64,000 nucleotides of DNA, from the NCBI RefSeq assembly GCF_002954705.1, contig NZ_MSCO01000001.1:753736-817735 (forward strand), in the 5' to 3' direction. The position numbers and the translations under genes were made by a program. The notes under the pieces were generated by a model, which saw only the letters and a program-made list of their open reading frames with translations, did no database searches and was not told where the DNA came from. This stretch comes from Aliivibrio sifiae. Lineage in GTDB: Bacteria; Pseudomonadota; Gammaproteobacteria; Enterobacterales; Vibrionaceae. Shown in pieces: positions 50,043 to 59,645 of this stretch; within the stretch, counting starts at the first letter, position 1; every line of letters starts with the position of its first letter.

Positions 50043-50641
50043 TGATGAACCAACGTGCAGTACTTCGTTATTTTAGCGTCTTTATTTTGCCGTTTATCCT
50101 GATGGGATGTACATCAAAACCGATTAAACAAGCTAATCAAGTAGAGGTTGCTCAACGTAAATTTATTACGCTTCCTCAACCGGCTCAATATGGCAGTGAC
50201 TTATCATTAAGCCAGTTAATCTCAGTAGAATTTCAAGGTAAGAAACAACAACTTCCAGTTCAATTGCAACTGACAGGTAATGACCTTGTTCTCGCGGGTT
50301 TTGCTTCATGGGGCTCACGATTACTTAGCTTAGATTATGATGGCTTAACATTAGATACTTATGTTATGGCTGGGCTTTCTGAGACATTACCTCCACCAGA
50401 GCAAGTTTTATTCAATGTTATGATTACCTTGTGGCCAATCGAGTCTTGGCAGGCATCATTAGATAGCATTGGGTGGAAATTAAGTGAGGGTGATAATCAT
50501 CGAATTTTGGTTGATGATACCGGTAAAACGGTATTAGATATTCGTTATGATTCAATTAAAAATAAGTTTGATGGTGACATTTTGTTAACCAGTCCTCATT
50601 TAGGTTACGTCATTAAAATTAAAACGTTTTCACATTCATAG
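50042..50641 (+). CDS. apeN: DUF3261 lipoprotein ApeN
   Basis: A 199-residue lipoprotein with lipobox ILMGC (Cys about 23). The DUF3261 body includes PAQYGSDLSLSQLISVEFQGKK and FASWGSRLLSLDYDG, which recalls LolB-like acceptors. It probably receives or inserts the pigment lipid at the outer membrane together with ApeL. Two adjacent ATG codons; the first overlaps the apeM stop. Confidence 0.85.
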   Translation: MMNQRAVLRYFSVFILPFILMGCTSKPIKQANQVEVAQRKFITLPQPAQYGSDLSLSQLISVEFQGKKQQLPVQLQLTGNDLVLAGFASWGSRLLSLDYDGLTLDTYVMAGLSETLPPPEQVLFNVMITLWPIESWQASLDSIGWKLSEGDNHRILVDDTGKTVLDIRYDSIKNKFDGDILLTSPHLGYVIKIKTFSHS

Positions 50642-50674
50642 AAGCGCAAACTCAAAGAATAATGGATAAATAAA

Positions 50675-51865
50675 ATGAGTGATTTCCCTGTATATATTCA
50701 TGCCTGTGGTTCGCATTCAGCATTAGGTAAAGAGACAAGTGATATTCATCAGTCTCTTAGTGGAAATAAAGCCCCATCAATGAGAGCAGAAGGTGGGTGG
50801 TTAAATGATGGTAAATCAACTGTTGTTGGCAAAGCAGAAGGTGAGTTGCCAGAAGTACCGTCGAGTCTATCTGGGTTTAATACCCGAAATAACCAATTAG
50901 TGCTTTCAGCATTGCAGCAAATAGAACCTCAAATCCAAGAAGCGAAAGCAAAGTACGGCGCGGATCGTATTGCTGTTGTTGTCGGGACAAGTACGTCGGG
51001 GATCTCTGACGGAGAAATTGCACTGAGTGAGAAATTGCAATCAGGAGCTTTCTCTGCTGGTTACCACTATCGTAAACAAGAATTAGGAAACCCTGCTGAG
51101 TTTGTTGCTCGATATTTGGATCTTTCTGGCCCTACGTATGCAATCTCAACGGCGTGTTCTTCGAGTGGAAGAGTATTTTTATCAGCGAAACGATTATTGA
51201 AATCAGGCTTTGTTGATGCGATTATTGTTGGTGGAACAGATTCTCTATGCAAATTAACCCTTAACGGCTTTAATAGTTTAGAAGCGTTATCAAATGAACA
51301 CTGCTTACCATTTAGTCCTAATCGAAAAGGGATTAATATTGGTGAAGCCAGTGCCTACATGCTATTAAGCGCAGAGCAGAAAGATTCCGATGACCCCATA
51401 GCCTTACTTGGGGTTGGTGATAGTTCTGATGCCCACCATATTTCAGCGCCACACCCAGAAGGAAAAGGCGCAATAGAAGCGATGGAAAAAGCATTAAAAG
51501 ATGCAGGACTTAATGCTTCTGAAATTGGTTATATTAATGCTCACGGAACAGCGACCCCATTAAATGATGCGATGGAATCAAAAGCCGCCTATGCCGTATT
51601 TGGTTCGCAAACACCAATCAGCTCAACTAAACCACTCACAGGGCACACGTTAGGTGCCGCTGGCATTATTGAAGCATCGATTTGCTGGCACATACTAAAA
51701 TTTAACTTACCCTTGCCAATGCAAATTAATGACGGTGAAAAAGATACCGAGTTAGCCGACATTAATTTAGTGACTAATCACGTATTAGAAAAGAAAGCAA
51801 TCATCAGTAATTCATTTGCTTTTGGTGGCAATAACATCAGTTTAATTTTTGGATATCAATCATGA
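50675..51865 (+). CDS. apeO: beta-ketoacyl-ACP synthase ApeO
   Basis: A 396-residue condensing enzyme with a full Cys-His-His triad: ISTACSSSGRVFLSAK (Cys about 160), NAHGTATPLND and GHTLGAAGIIEASI. It is expected to pair with ApeC as the elongating KS/CLF complex for polyene extension with malonyl-ACP. Ends with SNSFAFGGNN typical of FabB/F enzymes. Overlaps apeP by 4 bp. Confidence 0.9.
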   Translation: MSDFPVYIHACGSHSALGKETSDIHQSLSGNKAPSMRAEGGWLNDGKSTVVGKAEGELPEVPSSLSGFNTRNNQLVLSALQQIEPQIQEAKAKYGADRIAVVVGTSTSGISDGEIALSEKLQSGAFSAGYHYRKQELGNPAEFVARYLDLSGPTYAISTACSSSGRVFLSAKRLLKSGFVDAIIVGGTDSLCKLTLNGFNSLEALSNEHCLPFSPNRKGINIGEASAYMLLSAEQKDSDDPIALLGVGDSSDAHHISAPHPEGKGAIEAMEKALKDAGLNASEIGYINAHGTATPLNDAMESKAAYAVFGSQTPISSTKPLTGHTLGAAGIIEASICWHILKFNLPLPMQINDGEKDTELADINLVTNHVLEKKAIISNSFAFGGNNISLIFGYQS

Positions 51866-52329
51866 GTACTATTCCTGATTTAATCGACCTTTTGCCTCAT
51901 GATACGCCATTAGCGTTAGTTGATAAGTTGATTGATGTTCAAGAGCTGTCTATTCACTGCCAAGTCATTATTAGTGATAAGAACGTCTTTTTTAATCATG
52001 AAACCAACACGATTCCTGCATGGGTAGGCATTGAGTTTATGGCACAAAGTGTCGCTGGATGGTCTGGTTATCATGCATGGAAAAAAGGCAATAAGTCCCC
52101 AATAGGCTTTTTGCTTGGCAGTCGAAAATATAAAGCAGAGTGCAGTGAATTTCAGCAAGGCGACACACTCGACATTTTTGCAGAGCAAATCTTAGAGAAT
52201 AATGGCATGGCGGTATTCAGTTGTTATATTGAATGTAATAGCCAGCAAATAGCGTCAAGTCAATTAAACGTATTCGTGCCAACAGAAGAAAAATTAGAAG
52301 AGCTTTTAGCTCCTAAGCAAGACAAGTAG
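51862..52329 (+). CDS. apeP: APE 3-hydroxyacyl-ACP dehydratase ApeP
   Basis: A 155-residue hotdog dehydratase. LLPHDTPLALVDKLI begins as in FabZ/FabA, and PAWVGIEFMAQSVAGWSGYHA holds the catalytic Glu helix. With ApeI it forms the heteromeric dehydratase that installs each trans double bond. It is followed 11 bp later by apeQ. Confidence 0.88.
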   Translation: MSTIPDLIDLLPHDTPLALVDKLIDVQELSIHCQVIISDKNVFFNHETNTIPAWVGIEFMAQSVAGWSGYHAWKKGNKSPIGFLLGSRKYKAECSEFQQGDTLDIFAEQILENNGMAVFSCYIECNSQQIASSQLNVFVPTEEKLEELLAPKQDK

Positions 52330-52340
52330 TAGAGGGAATC

Positions 52341-53066
52341 ATGATGAGACAAGTATTAGTGACCGGAGCCAGTAAGGGGATTGGTCGCGCAATTTCAGAA
52401 CAGTTAGCAAAAGATGGTTTCTTTGTGGTTGTTCACTATATGAGTGATAAAGCAGGAGCTGAACAAACATTAGCGACAATTGAAGAGAACGGCGGCGCAG
52501 GTCGCTTAATTCAGTTTGACATTAGTGATCGTGTTCAATGTCGACTTATGCTTGAACATGACATCGAAGTGAATGGTGCGTATTACGGCGTTGTGAGTAA
52601 TGCGGGAATTACTCGTGATACCGCTTTTCCAGCAATGACAGAAGGAGAGTGGGACAGCGTTATTCATACTAACCTAGACAGTTTCTATAATGTTCTTCAC
52701 CCTTGTGTTATGCCTATGGTTCAAAAGCGTAAAGGCGGACGTATTGTCACGTTGGCATCAGTGTCTGGTATTGTTGGTAACCGTGGTCAAACCAACTATA
52801 GCGCCGCTAAAGCAGGCGTGATTGGTGCTACGAAATCGTTAGCGCTTGAACTTGCAAAACGAAAAATTACAGTAAACTGTGTCGCTCCAGGTTTGATTGA
52901 TACCGGTATGGTTGATGAACATGTAAAAGAGCATGCATTACCGCAAGTGCCATTACGTCGAATGGGTGATCCTGAAGAGGTTGCAGGGCTTGTTAGTTAC
53001 CTAATGTCAGATGTTGCGGGTTATGTGACTCGCCAAGTTATCTCTATTAATGGTGGTTTAGTATGA
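52341..53066 (+). CDS. apeQ: 3-oxoacyl-ACP reductase ApeQ (FabG-like)
   Basis: A 241-residue short-chain dehydrogenase. TGASKGIGRAIS is the NADP site; SNAGITRD, catalytic Ser in ASVSGIVGNRG and YSAAK (Tyr/Lys) are intact. It reduces the beta-keto group after each condensation. GAGGGAATC lies before the ATG pair at 52341/52344. Overlaps apeR by 4 bp. Confidence 0.92.
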   Translation: MMRQVLVTGASKGIGRAISEQLAKDGFFVVVHYMSDKAGAEQTLATIEENGGAGRLIQFDISDRVQCRLMLEHDIEVNGAYYGVVSNAGITRDTAFPAMTEGEWDSVIHTNLDSFYNVLHPCVMPMVQKRKGGRIVTLASVSGIVGNRGQTNYSAAKAGVIGATKSLALELAKRKITVNCVAPGLIDTGMVDEHVKEHALPQVPLRRMGDPEEVAGLVSYLMSDVAGYVTRQVISINGGLV

Positions 53067-54298
53067 GTCGTCGTGTTGTGGTAACTGGCATGTCGGGCGT
53101 AACAGCGCTAGGCAGCGATTGGAACACCGTAGGCGAAAACTTGCGTAAGTGTGAAAATGCCACTCAATATATGCCAAGTTTTGAGGTTTATGATGGCCTT
53201 AACACTAAGCTTGCAGCACCGATTGATAACTTTACTTTACCAAAGCATTACACTCGTAAAAAGATCCGCTCAATGGGGCGAGTGTCATTATTATCCACTG
53301 TTGCTTCTGAGCAGGCGTTAGAGCAAAGCGGTTTGATTGGTAATGACGTTCTAACCAACGGTCAAACAGGTATTGCTTTTGGCTCATCAACGGGCTCAAC
53401 TGATGCCGTAGGCGCTTTTGGGGTCATGCTAAGCGAGAAAAGTACTAAAGCGATTACAGCAACAACTTATGTGAAAATGATGCCTCACACCGCTGCGGTA
53501 AACGTAGGGTTATTCTTTGGCTTACGTGGTCGTGTTATCCCAACAAGCAGTGCGTGTACTTCGGGTAGCCAAGCGATTGGTTATGCGTATGAAGCCATTA
53601 AACACGGTTACCAAACTGCAATGGTTGCAGGTGGTGCAGAAGAGTTATGCCCAACAGAATCAGCCGTATTTGATACATTATTTGCAACTAGCTTAAAAAA
53701 TAATGAGCCTAAAACATCGCCAAGTCCATATGATAAAGATCGAGATGGTCTAGTTATTGGTGAAGGCGCAGGTGCACTAGTACTTGAAGAATACGAGCAC
53801 GCAAAAGCACGTTGTGCGACGATTTATGCTGAATTGATCGGTTTTGCAAGTAACTGCGATGCAGCTCATGTGACACAACCTCAAATGGAAACCATGCAGC
53901 TGTGTATGGAAATGTCATTGAAAGATGCGAACTTATCTCCAGAACAAATTGGTTATGTGTCAGCGCACGGTACAGCAACCGAGCGAGGTGATATTGCAGA
54001 GAGTACAGCAACAGAAAACGTATTTGGTTCATCAATGCCAATTAGTTCATTGAAATCTTACTTCGGTCATACGCTGGGTGCTTGTGGCGCGATTGAAGCG
54101 TGGTTATCGATAGAGATGATGCGTAACAATTGGTTTAGCCCAACCTTGAATCTACATACTGTAGATGAGCGCTGTGGCAAGCTTGATTACATTACAGGCA
54201 CTGGTCGTGAGCTTGATTGTAATTACATTATGAGCAATAACTTTGCGTTTGGTGGTATCAATACATCGCTTATCTTTAAGCGTTGGACTGAAGCTTAG
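53063..54298 (+). CDS. apeR: beta-ketoacyl-ACP synthase ApeR (FabF-like)
   Basis: A 411-residue condensing enzyme with an intact triad: SSACTSGSQAIGYAYEAI, SAHGTATERGD and FGHTLGACGAIEAWLS. In E. coli ApeR is a second, homodimeric KS that works alongside ApeO-ApeC. It is the last APE gene, and a strong terminator follows. Confidence 0.92.
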   Translation: MSRRVVVTGMSGVTALGSDWNTVGENLRKCENATQYMPSFEVYDGLNTKLAAPIDNFTLPKHYTRKKIRSMGRVSLLSTVASEQALEQSGLIGNDVLTNGQTGIAFGSSTGSTDAVGAFGVMLSEKSTKAITATTYVKMMPHTAAVNVGLFFGLRGRVIPTSSACTSGSQAIGYAYEAIKHGYQTAMVAGGAEELCPTESAVFDTLFATSLKNNEPKTSPSPYDKDRDGLVIGEGAGALVLEEYEHAKARCATIYAELIGFASNCDAAHVTQPQMETMQLCMEMSLKDANLSPEQIGYVSAHGTATERGDIAESTATENVFGSSMPISSLKSYFGHTLGACGAIEAWLSIEMMRNNWFSPTLNLHTVDERCGKLDYITGTGRELDCNYIMSNNFAFGGINTSLIFKRWTEA

Positions 54299-54312
54299 AA
54301 ATAACAAACAAT

Positions 54313-54347
54313 AAAAAACCGGTGAGGGGAATTCACCGGTTTTTTTG
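54313..54347 (+). terminator. terminator of the APE operon
   Basis: AAACCGGTGA pairs with TCACCGGTTT around a 7-nt loop, followed by a T-run. Fifteen bases after the apeR stop. Confidence 0.88.
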
Positions 54348-54380
54348 TATCTTCAGATTGGTTAGATCGAAGATAGATTT

Positions 54381-54425
54381 ATACCAATGTAACTAATTAG
54401 ATCAGATAATTAATGGAATTGGTAT
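54381..54425. repeat. dispersed palindromic repeat (ATACCAAT type)
   Basis: ATACCAAT (54381-54388) and ATTGGTAT (54418-54425) form outer arms; inner TAATTA copies also pair around a GATCAGA centre. This 45-bp palindrome resembles ATACCAAT-bounded repeats that I recall being common in Vibrionaceae and relatives. A half-copy (ATACCAATCAT) occurs at 56147-56157. Confidence 0.6.
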
Positions 54426-54438
54426 TAACACAACTTGA

Positions 54439-54885
54439 TTAGTTTACCCAATCACGCAGTGTGAAAGTTAGCTCATGCTCTTGACCTTTAAGGATCAAGT
54501 TTTCTTTAGTCAGTGTAATGTCGCTCCATGTAGATAGAGTACTAGACATAACTTGTTCAGTTGTCATTACATCGCCCATACACATCTTCATTGTCATTCC
54601 CATTTTTTCAATACGGAATTGACCTTCAGCGTTTAACTCACCTTGACCAAAGAAGTTGTTACAGCCAGCGTTACCATTAGCTGTCATTTTCTCGCCAATT
54701 TCAAGACGTGGAGCTTCCATTCTTTCAGGAGTAGTAATGTCTTTACCATCAACTTGCGTTAACTGCCAGTTGTGGTGTTGAAGCATGTCAGCAGAAACTT
54801 GAGCGTCAGCCATTAGATTATCGCCATTGCTTGCACATGCAGCCATTAATACAGGTAGAGATACAGCCACTAATAATTTTTTCAT
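54439..54885 (-). CDS. META-domain (HslJ-like) lipoprotein
   Basis: A 148-residue lipoprotein with lipobox LMAAC (Cys about 17) and one META domain: HHNWQLTQVDGKDI, NGNAGCNNFFGQ and MKMCMGDVMTTEQ with the family Cys pair. META-domain proteins are linked to stress or novobiocin resistance (HslJ); the role here is unknown. AGGAGTTAAA before the ATG is a strong ribosome-binding site. Monocistronic. Confidence 0.87.
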   Translation of the reverse strand: MKKLLVAVSLPVLMAACASNGDNLMADAQVSADMLQHHNWQLTQVDGKDITTPERMEAPRLEIGEKMTANGNAGCNNFFGQGELNAEGQFRIEKMGMTMKMCMGDVMTTEQVMSSTLSTWSDITLTKENLILKGQEHELTFTLRDWVN

Positions 54886-55188
54886 TTTAACTCCTAACTG
54901 GTTTATGAAGTTTAACTTTTTTTAATACACCGAAGTATAGAAGAGAATACCCCAATATTGTCAGTAAAACGTAAAAAACACTGTCCAATTACTGTTGTCT
55001 TATAATTTAGAATACAAAATGAGAAGGGGATCTTAGTTTTTAAGCAGAAGAGAATTGGGAGATTCTATAATCGTGTGCGTCAGATAGATTAAAGCCCCGA
55101 TACTGGTAATATCAGGGCTTTAAAGGGGTTGTTATTTCAATTGGTAAGAAAGAAATAACATAATGCAAAAGAATAAAACAGACTCGAA
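54886..55188. other. intergenic region between META lipoprotein and rplY
   Basis: About 300 bp without a gene. It holds the leftward promoter of the META lipoprotein and, at 55091-55122, the hairpin after rplY. I see nothing else supportable. Confidence 0.5.
55091..55122 (-). terminator. hairpin downstream of rplY
   Basis: AAAGCCC-GATA pairs with TATC-GGGCTTT around about 7 nt. T-runs on either side are short, so termination strength is uncertain. Confidence 0.6.
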
Positions 55189-55467
55189 TTAGATGCGGAT
55201 GAAGTCCATGTGCTCAACTTTAGGCTTAAACGCGTGACGTTGAACGTCTTGCGGTTTAACCTTAACAGTAGCGCCATCGATTACTAGCTCAATTGCTTCG
55301 TAAAATTCAGGCTTATCCATTTGGTTGATGATATCACTGTGGATTAGTTCGATTGATACTGGAGCTTCTGTGCCACCGTAAACGATTGCAGGGAATTTAC
55401 CAGCGTGACGAAGGCGGCGGCTCGCACCCTTACCTTGTTCAGTACGTACTACTGCTTCAAATTTCAT
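55189..55467 (-). CDS. rplY: 50S ribosomal protein L25
   Basis: 5S rRNA-binding ribosomal protein of the short (TL5-lacking) gamma-proteobacterial form, 92 residues. [32 protein letters not shown] is diagnostic. ATG 55467 is chosen over the upstream in-frame ATG at 55506 because it gives the family N-terminus. As in E. coli, rplY lies near radD (yejH). Confidence 0.96.
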   Translation of the reverse strand: MKFEAVVRTEQGKGASRRLRHAGKFPAIVYGGTEAPVSIELIHSDIINQMDKPEFYEAIELVIDGATVKVKPQDVQRHAFKPKVEHMDFIRI

Positions 55468-55709
55468 AGTCTTTACTCTCAAAATAGTAAAATAAAAAAA
55501 TGCCATTAAGCTTAGCGACCTAACTTAACAGACTTTCGTTTCGAAAAACGAGCGCGAATAGTACCACCCCATTATTTATCTAACAACCTATTTTCGTGTG
55601 TTTTAAATAGTATTTTGGTAATGTAAAGAAATTGCCGTTAAAATAGAGCATCGCGGCATGTAATATTAGTGGATGGTGGACTGATAGAGAAAAACGAATG
55701 GAGGCAAAT

Positions 55710-56135
55710 ATGAAAAAAATAGGGATAATTACGTTATTTTCTTTTTCCGTAATAGCAGCGGATTACACTAAAGAGATAGAGACTCGACAAGATAATTTTC
55801 AGCACCTCGATGCAACGGCTGATTTATTGGATGATGAGTTTGATAAAGATGCATTAGATTGGGAGCGTATTATGCCGTTAGCCCAAAGTGCGCATTTAAC
55901 AGTAGAAGAACAGAAAACCCTGTTTCCAGAAGGCAGCGCAGACAACAGCCGAGCACGGACTAAAATTTGGGCCCAAAAAGCAGAATTTGAAGCTAAATTT
56001 AATACGCTATCGCAGCAATTTATGTTAATCAGCGAAGCTGCAGTAGAGCAAGATGAAGTGGCAGCACGAGCCGCGCTTGATAAGGCGTTCTCTCAGTGCC
56101 GCTCTTGTCACATGAATTATCGTTCGCTGTGGTAA
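55710..56135 (+). CDS. cytochrome c'/c556-type haem protein
   Basis: A 141-residue secreted haem protein: short signal peptide (MKKIGIITLFSFSVIAA), a four-helix-bundle-like body and the C-terminal haem attachment motif CRSCHMNYRS, the arrangement of the cytochrome c prime (c556) family. Such proteins bind NO or transfer electrons in the periplasm. GGAGGCAAAT before ATG 55710 decides this start over the ATG at 55698. The partner is unknown; it stands alone between rplY and radD. Confidence 0.87.
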   Translation: MKKIGIITLFSFSVIAADYTKEIETRQDNFQHLDATADLLDDEFDKDALDWERIMPLAQSAHLTVEEQKTLFPEGSADNSRARTKIWAQKAEFEAKFNTLSQQFMLISEAAVEQDEVAARAALDKAFSQCRSCHMNYRSLW

Positions 56136-56165
56136 TTTTCTAGATAATACCAATCATAATTTAAA

Positions 56166-57890
56166 TTACTCTTCAAAGATTTTATCGCGAATAGACCAAA
56201 ACTTCCCTTGTTTACGAGCAATCACAAAACTCGGTGGACGAAAACGGTGTTGGTTATTCGCGATTTTTATTGCCGTTGTTTCTTCAAATGGACGGTGCCT
56301 ATCCACTAAATGAGGACGTACAAAGTTATTCAAAAATAATTGCTTCTGTTTTTTAGTCGTCATTTGCCATACTTCATGCAGTTCAGAATCATCATCACCT
56401 AAATAGGTGACCTTAATTTGTGGCTTATCGAATTGGTTTTTTCCTGCGGTAAGCGTCAAATCAATACAGTTGAGAATTCGAACATCTTTTAATTTGAGTG
56501 CTTCCTTTAGCTTTTTGTCTGGATCAACTAAGATCGCATCACATTCATGGCAAATACGTGCTGCAATATCATTATCTGCACCACACTCGTTACAGTATTT
56601 GGCTCTAAAGCGATAGCCACACTCTTCACGCGTGCCTTCATCATCTTCGAAATAACCTTGGCAGCGACGACCAAAATGCTCAAGTAAAAAGCCATTACTG
56701 TCTAACTTCCCCCAGAAGTTATTATTAAAACCACAGGCAGGGCAGGGAATAGTAATGATTTCACTGTTGCTATCAGGTTTAGGGTCACCAACTTCTGGTT
56801 GGTAGAGATCGTAGCAATTACCCGCGTAATCTAAAATCGTACACTCGGTTTTTCCTTCTGCTAAACGCAGGCCTCGGCCAATAATTTGTTGGTATAAACT
56901 GACCGATTCTGTTGGACGTAAAATAGCGATTAAATCAACATGAGGTGCATCAAACCCTGTCGTTAATACTGAGACATTGACTAAAAATTTGGTTTGTTGT
57001 TTCTTAAAGCGCTGAATAATAGCATCACGCTCGACCACTTTAGTGTCGCCAATCACCAACTCAGATTGCTCTGGTGGCAGTAGTGATAATATTTCTTGAG
57101 CATGGCGAACCGTCGCAGCAAAGATCATCACGCCTTTTCTGTCTTTGGCGTATTCCACTATTTGTTGAACGATCTGTGGTGTGGCTCGTTTGGATTCTTC
57201 AATCACCAAATCCAATTCTGATTCTTTGTATTTACCGGTAGAGGCTGGCTTTAATTGCGAGAAGTCATAGCTTAATACTGGGGCATCTAAGAGTTTTGCT
57301 GGCGTTAAAAAACCTTCATCCAATAAGTACTGAATAGGCAATTCAAAAATGCAATCACGGAAAAAACGAGGCGTATCAGTTTTGACTTGTCCACGGGTGT
57401 GATATTGGTAAATCCAACCAATCCCTAAACGATAAGGGGTAGCGGTTAAACCGAGCACCTTAATACCTGAGTTTTGGGTTTGTAAGTGCTCAATCACTTT
57501 GCGGTAACTGGTGTCTTTGTTATCAGGCACGCGGTGGCATTCATCAATAACTAATAAGGAAAATTGATCCTTAAATGAATCAAGATTACGCACCACAGAT
57601 TGCACAGAGGCAAACACCACTTTCTTATCGTTTTCTTTACGACCTAGCCCTGCTGAAAATATAGAGGCTTCTTCACCATAACCTTCATATTTCTCATGGT
57701 TTTGCTCAACAAGCTCTTTAACGTGAGCAAGTACCAACACACGACCTTTTGCTATTCGTGCTAATTCAGCAATCACCAAACTTTTCCCGGCACCCGTAGG
57801 CAGCACTAACACCGCAGGCGTTGTGTGTTTTCGGAAATAATGGATAACCGCTTTAACAGAATCTTGTTGGTAAGGTCGTAATGTATACAT
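56166..57890 (-). CDS. radD: RadD (YejH) superfamily 2 DNA helicase-like repair protein
   Basis: A 574-residue SF2 ATPase (E. coli RadD 586). Walker A VLPTGAGKS near residue 32; DEAD-type box VIDECHRV; motif III GLTATPYR; motif VI QIIGRGLRLAEG. The C-terminal part has two zinc-ribbon-like Cys sets (CPACGFNNNFW..., CNECGADNDIAARICHEC). RadD acts with RecA and SSB in double-strand break repair and recombination-intermediate processing. The rplY-radD neighbourhood is as in E. coli. Leftward. Confidence 0.93.
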   Translation of the reverse strand: MYTLRPYQQDSVKAVIHYFRKHTTPAVLVLPTGAGKSLVIAELARIAKGRVLVLAHVKELVEQNHEKYEGYGEEASIFSAGLGRKENDKKVVFASVQSVVRNLDSFKDQFSLLVIDECHRVPDNKDTSYRKVIEHLQTQNSGIKVLGLTATPYRLGIGWIYQYHTRGQVKTDTPRFFRDCIFELPIQYLLDEGFLTPAKLLDAPVLSYDFSQLKPASTGKYKESELDLVIEESKRATPQIVQQIVEYAKDRKGVMIFAATVRHAQEILSLLPPEQSELVIGDTKVVERDAIIQRFKKQQTKFLVNVSVLTTGFDAPHVDLIAILRPTESVSLYQQIIGRGLRLAEGKTECTILDYAGNCYDLYQPEVGDPKPDSNSEIITIPCPACGFNNNFWGKLDSNGFLLEHFGRRCQGYFEDDEGTREECGYRFRAKYCNECGADNDIAARICHECDAILVDPDKKLKEALKLKDVRILNCIDLTLTAGKNQFDKPQIKVTYLGDDDSELHEVWQMTTKKQKQLFLNNFVRPHLVDRHRPFEETTAIKIANNQHRFRPPSFVIARKQGKFWSIRDKIFEE

Positions 57891-58021
57891 GGATATATAA
57901 ACAGTAGTTAAGGCAAAAAAGCATCATATCAGAATATATAAGATTACTCTTTGTTTTCTTGCTAAGATTACGGCAGAGATAATCAGGATTGATTACTAAA
58001 AATTAAAAGGAAGTTTAATAA

Positions 58022-59566
58022 ATGTCAGTGCTTCAACGCATTAATATCACCCTATTTTTCGTCGCTATTCTTTCGGGGTGTGGTTCACTTCCTGATGGAA
58101 TTGAGCACGCTAGCGAGCCAGCAGTAGCACCGATAACAAGTTCTTTATCTGAATTAAGAGATACATCGATACCTAAAAAAACGACACAAGAAACCAGTGC
58201 CGTTTTAATACAAGATGCAGGGTGGGATGCCTTTGCTCAACGGTTAGCATTGATTGAAACCGCAGAGCACACCATTGATATTCAATATTACATCTGGAAT
58301 TCAGACACATCAGGCCATTATCTAGCGAGTCGCTTATTAGCGGCGGCTGATCGGGGCGTAAAAGTTCGCGTTATGCTTGATGACATCAACTTAAACGAGC
58401 GTGAAGATCTCTTGATTGCGCTTAATTCTCATCCTCAAGTTGAGATCCGTGTCTTTAACCCAATTCCAACCCGTCGCGGAGTGACTAAGTGGGTGAACTT
58501 CTTAGGGGATTTTTCTCGCCTAAATCGTCGTATGCACAATAAATCATTCACTGTTGATGGCGCTTTTTCTGTGGTGGGTGGGCGTAATATTGGCGATGAA
58601 TATTTTGATTTGTCTGAAGAGATTAATTTTCGTGATCGTGATGTGTTAGTAACCGGCTCTGTGGTGGCTGATATTCAAACGAGCTTTACTCAATATTGGG
58701 ACAGTACTTGGTCTTACCCAGTCGATTTATTAGCAAAAGAAGTTTCATCAGAACCAGCCTCACAGCAACCTGTGTTAGATGAGATTGATGCACCTGTTTA
58801 TAAAAACTACCCAGCTTTACCTGAGGGGAATAAAACGGCGCATCAATACTTAACTAATCTAATGGAGAAAATGACTTGGGTTAACGCTCAATTTGTTTTT
58901 GATCGCCCTGTACCGCTGGATAAAGATAACACCAGTGAGCCAAAATCAACGGCGAAAGCGCTCGCGAAATTAGCCAGTGAATCAGACAAAGAGATCTTAT
59001 TAGAATCGGCTTACCTTATATTTGATGATAACCAACTCGAAGGGTGGCAAGAATTGGTTAGTAAGGGTGTTGAGATAAAAGCGTTAACTAACTCAATGGC
59101 ATCGAACGATTTAACCACTAATCACTCAGGTTACGCAGGTCGCCGTCAAGATATGCTTGAGCACGGCATTCAACTTTATGAATTAAAACCAGAAGCTGGA
59201 TTATGTGAAGAATCGACTAGAGATATCTCTAAGTGCGCACCAATATTGCCTTATGGACTTCACGCTAAGTCTGCTGTTTTTGATGATCGTATCGCGAGTA
59301 TCGGCTCTTTTAACTTCAATTTACGCTCAACGTACCTGAATACAGAGTCGATTTTAATCATTGAAAATCAAGAAATCGCACAGCAACTCACGCAAGATAT
59401 CGAACACGCCATGGATGAAGAAAACAGTTGGCATCTAAAACTGCAAGAGGGCGAAGTCCGTTGGTATTCAGGCGACAAAAGCTGGCAAAGTGAACCAGAA
59501 ACTGGCCGATGGGAGCGATTTGAATCTCAATTTTTGCAGTTATTGCCAATAGAGAAGTACTTGTGA
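58022..59566 (+). CDS. phospholipase D family lipoprotein, ClsC-like
   Basis: A 514-residue protein with two HKD motifs: HNKSFTVDGAFSVVGGRN near residue 177 and HAKSAVFDDRIASIGSFN near 418. The N-terminus has a lipobox (ILSGC), so it is likely membrane-tethered on the periplasmic side. It resembles E. coli ClsC (YmdC), which makes cardiolipin from phosphatidylethanolamine and phosphatidylglycerol, but ClsC needs a YmdB partner that is absent here. RBS AAGGAAG. Its stop codon is the first base of a repeat cluster. Confidence 0.85.
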   Translation: MSVLQRINITLFFVAILSGCGSLPDGIEHASEPAVAPITSSLSELRDTSIPKKTTQETSAVLIQDAGWDAFAQRLALIETAEHTIDIQYYIWNSDTSGHYLASRLLAAADRGVKVRVMLDDINLNEREDLLIALNSHPQVEIRVFNPIPTRRGVTKWVNFLGDFSRLNRRMHNKSFTVDGAFSVVGGRNIGDEYFDLSEEINFRDRDVLVTGSVVADIQTSFTQYWDSTWSYPVDLLAKEVSSEPASQQPVLDEIDAPVYKNYPALPEGNKTAHQYLTNLMEKMTWVNAQFVFDRPVPLDKDNTSEPKSTAKALAKLASESDKEILLESAYLIFDDNQLEGWQELVSKGVEIKALTNSMASNDLTTNHSGYAGRRQDMLEHGIQLYELKPEAGLCEESTRDISKCAPILPYGLHAKSAVFDDRIASIGSFNFNLRSTYLNTESILIIENQEIAQQLTQDIEHAMDEENSWHLKLQEGEVRWYSGDKSWQSEPETGRWERFESQFLQLLPIEKYL

Positions 59567-59640
59567 TGTGAATAATAGCCTTAATCTAATCACATTTTGA
59601 TTTGAATAGGGCGTCGAATCGCATTATTAGTGATTTGAAT
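59564..59640. repeat. dispersed palindromic repeat, copy 1
   Basis: Contains TGATGTGAATA (59564), AATCACATTTTGATTTGAAT (59588) and AATCGCATTATTAGTGATTT (59617): three diverged units of the same short palindrome also found at 60983-61037 and 62397-62470. Lies between the convergent PLD and CAT-like genes. Confidence 0.75.
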
Positions 59641-59645
59641 GAACG

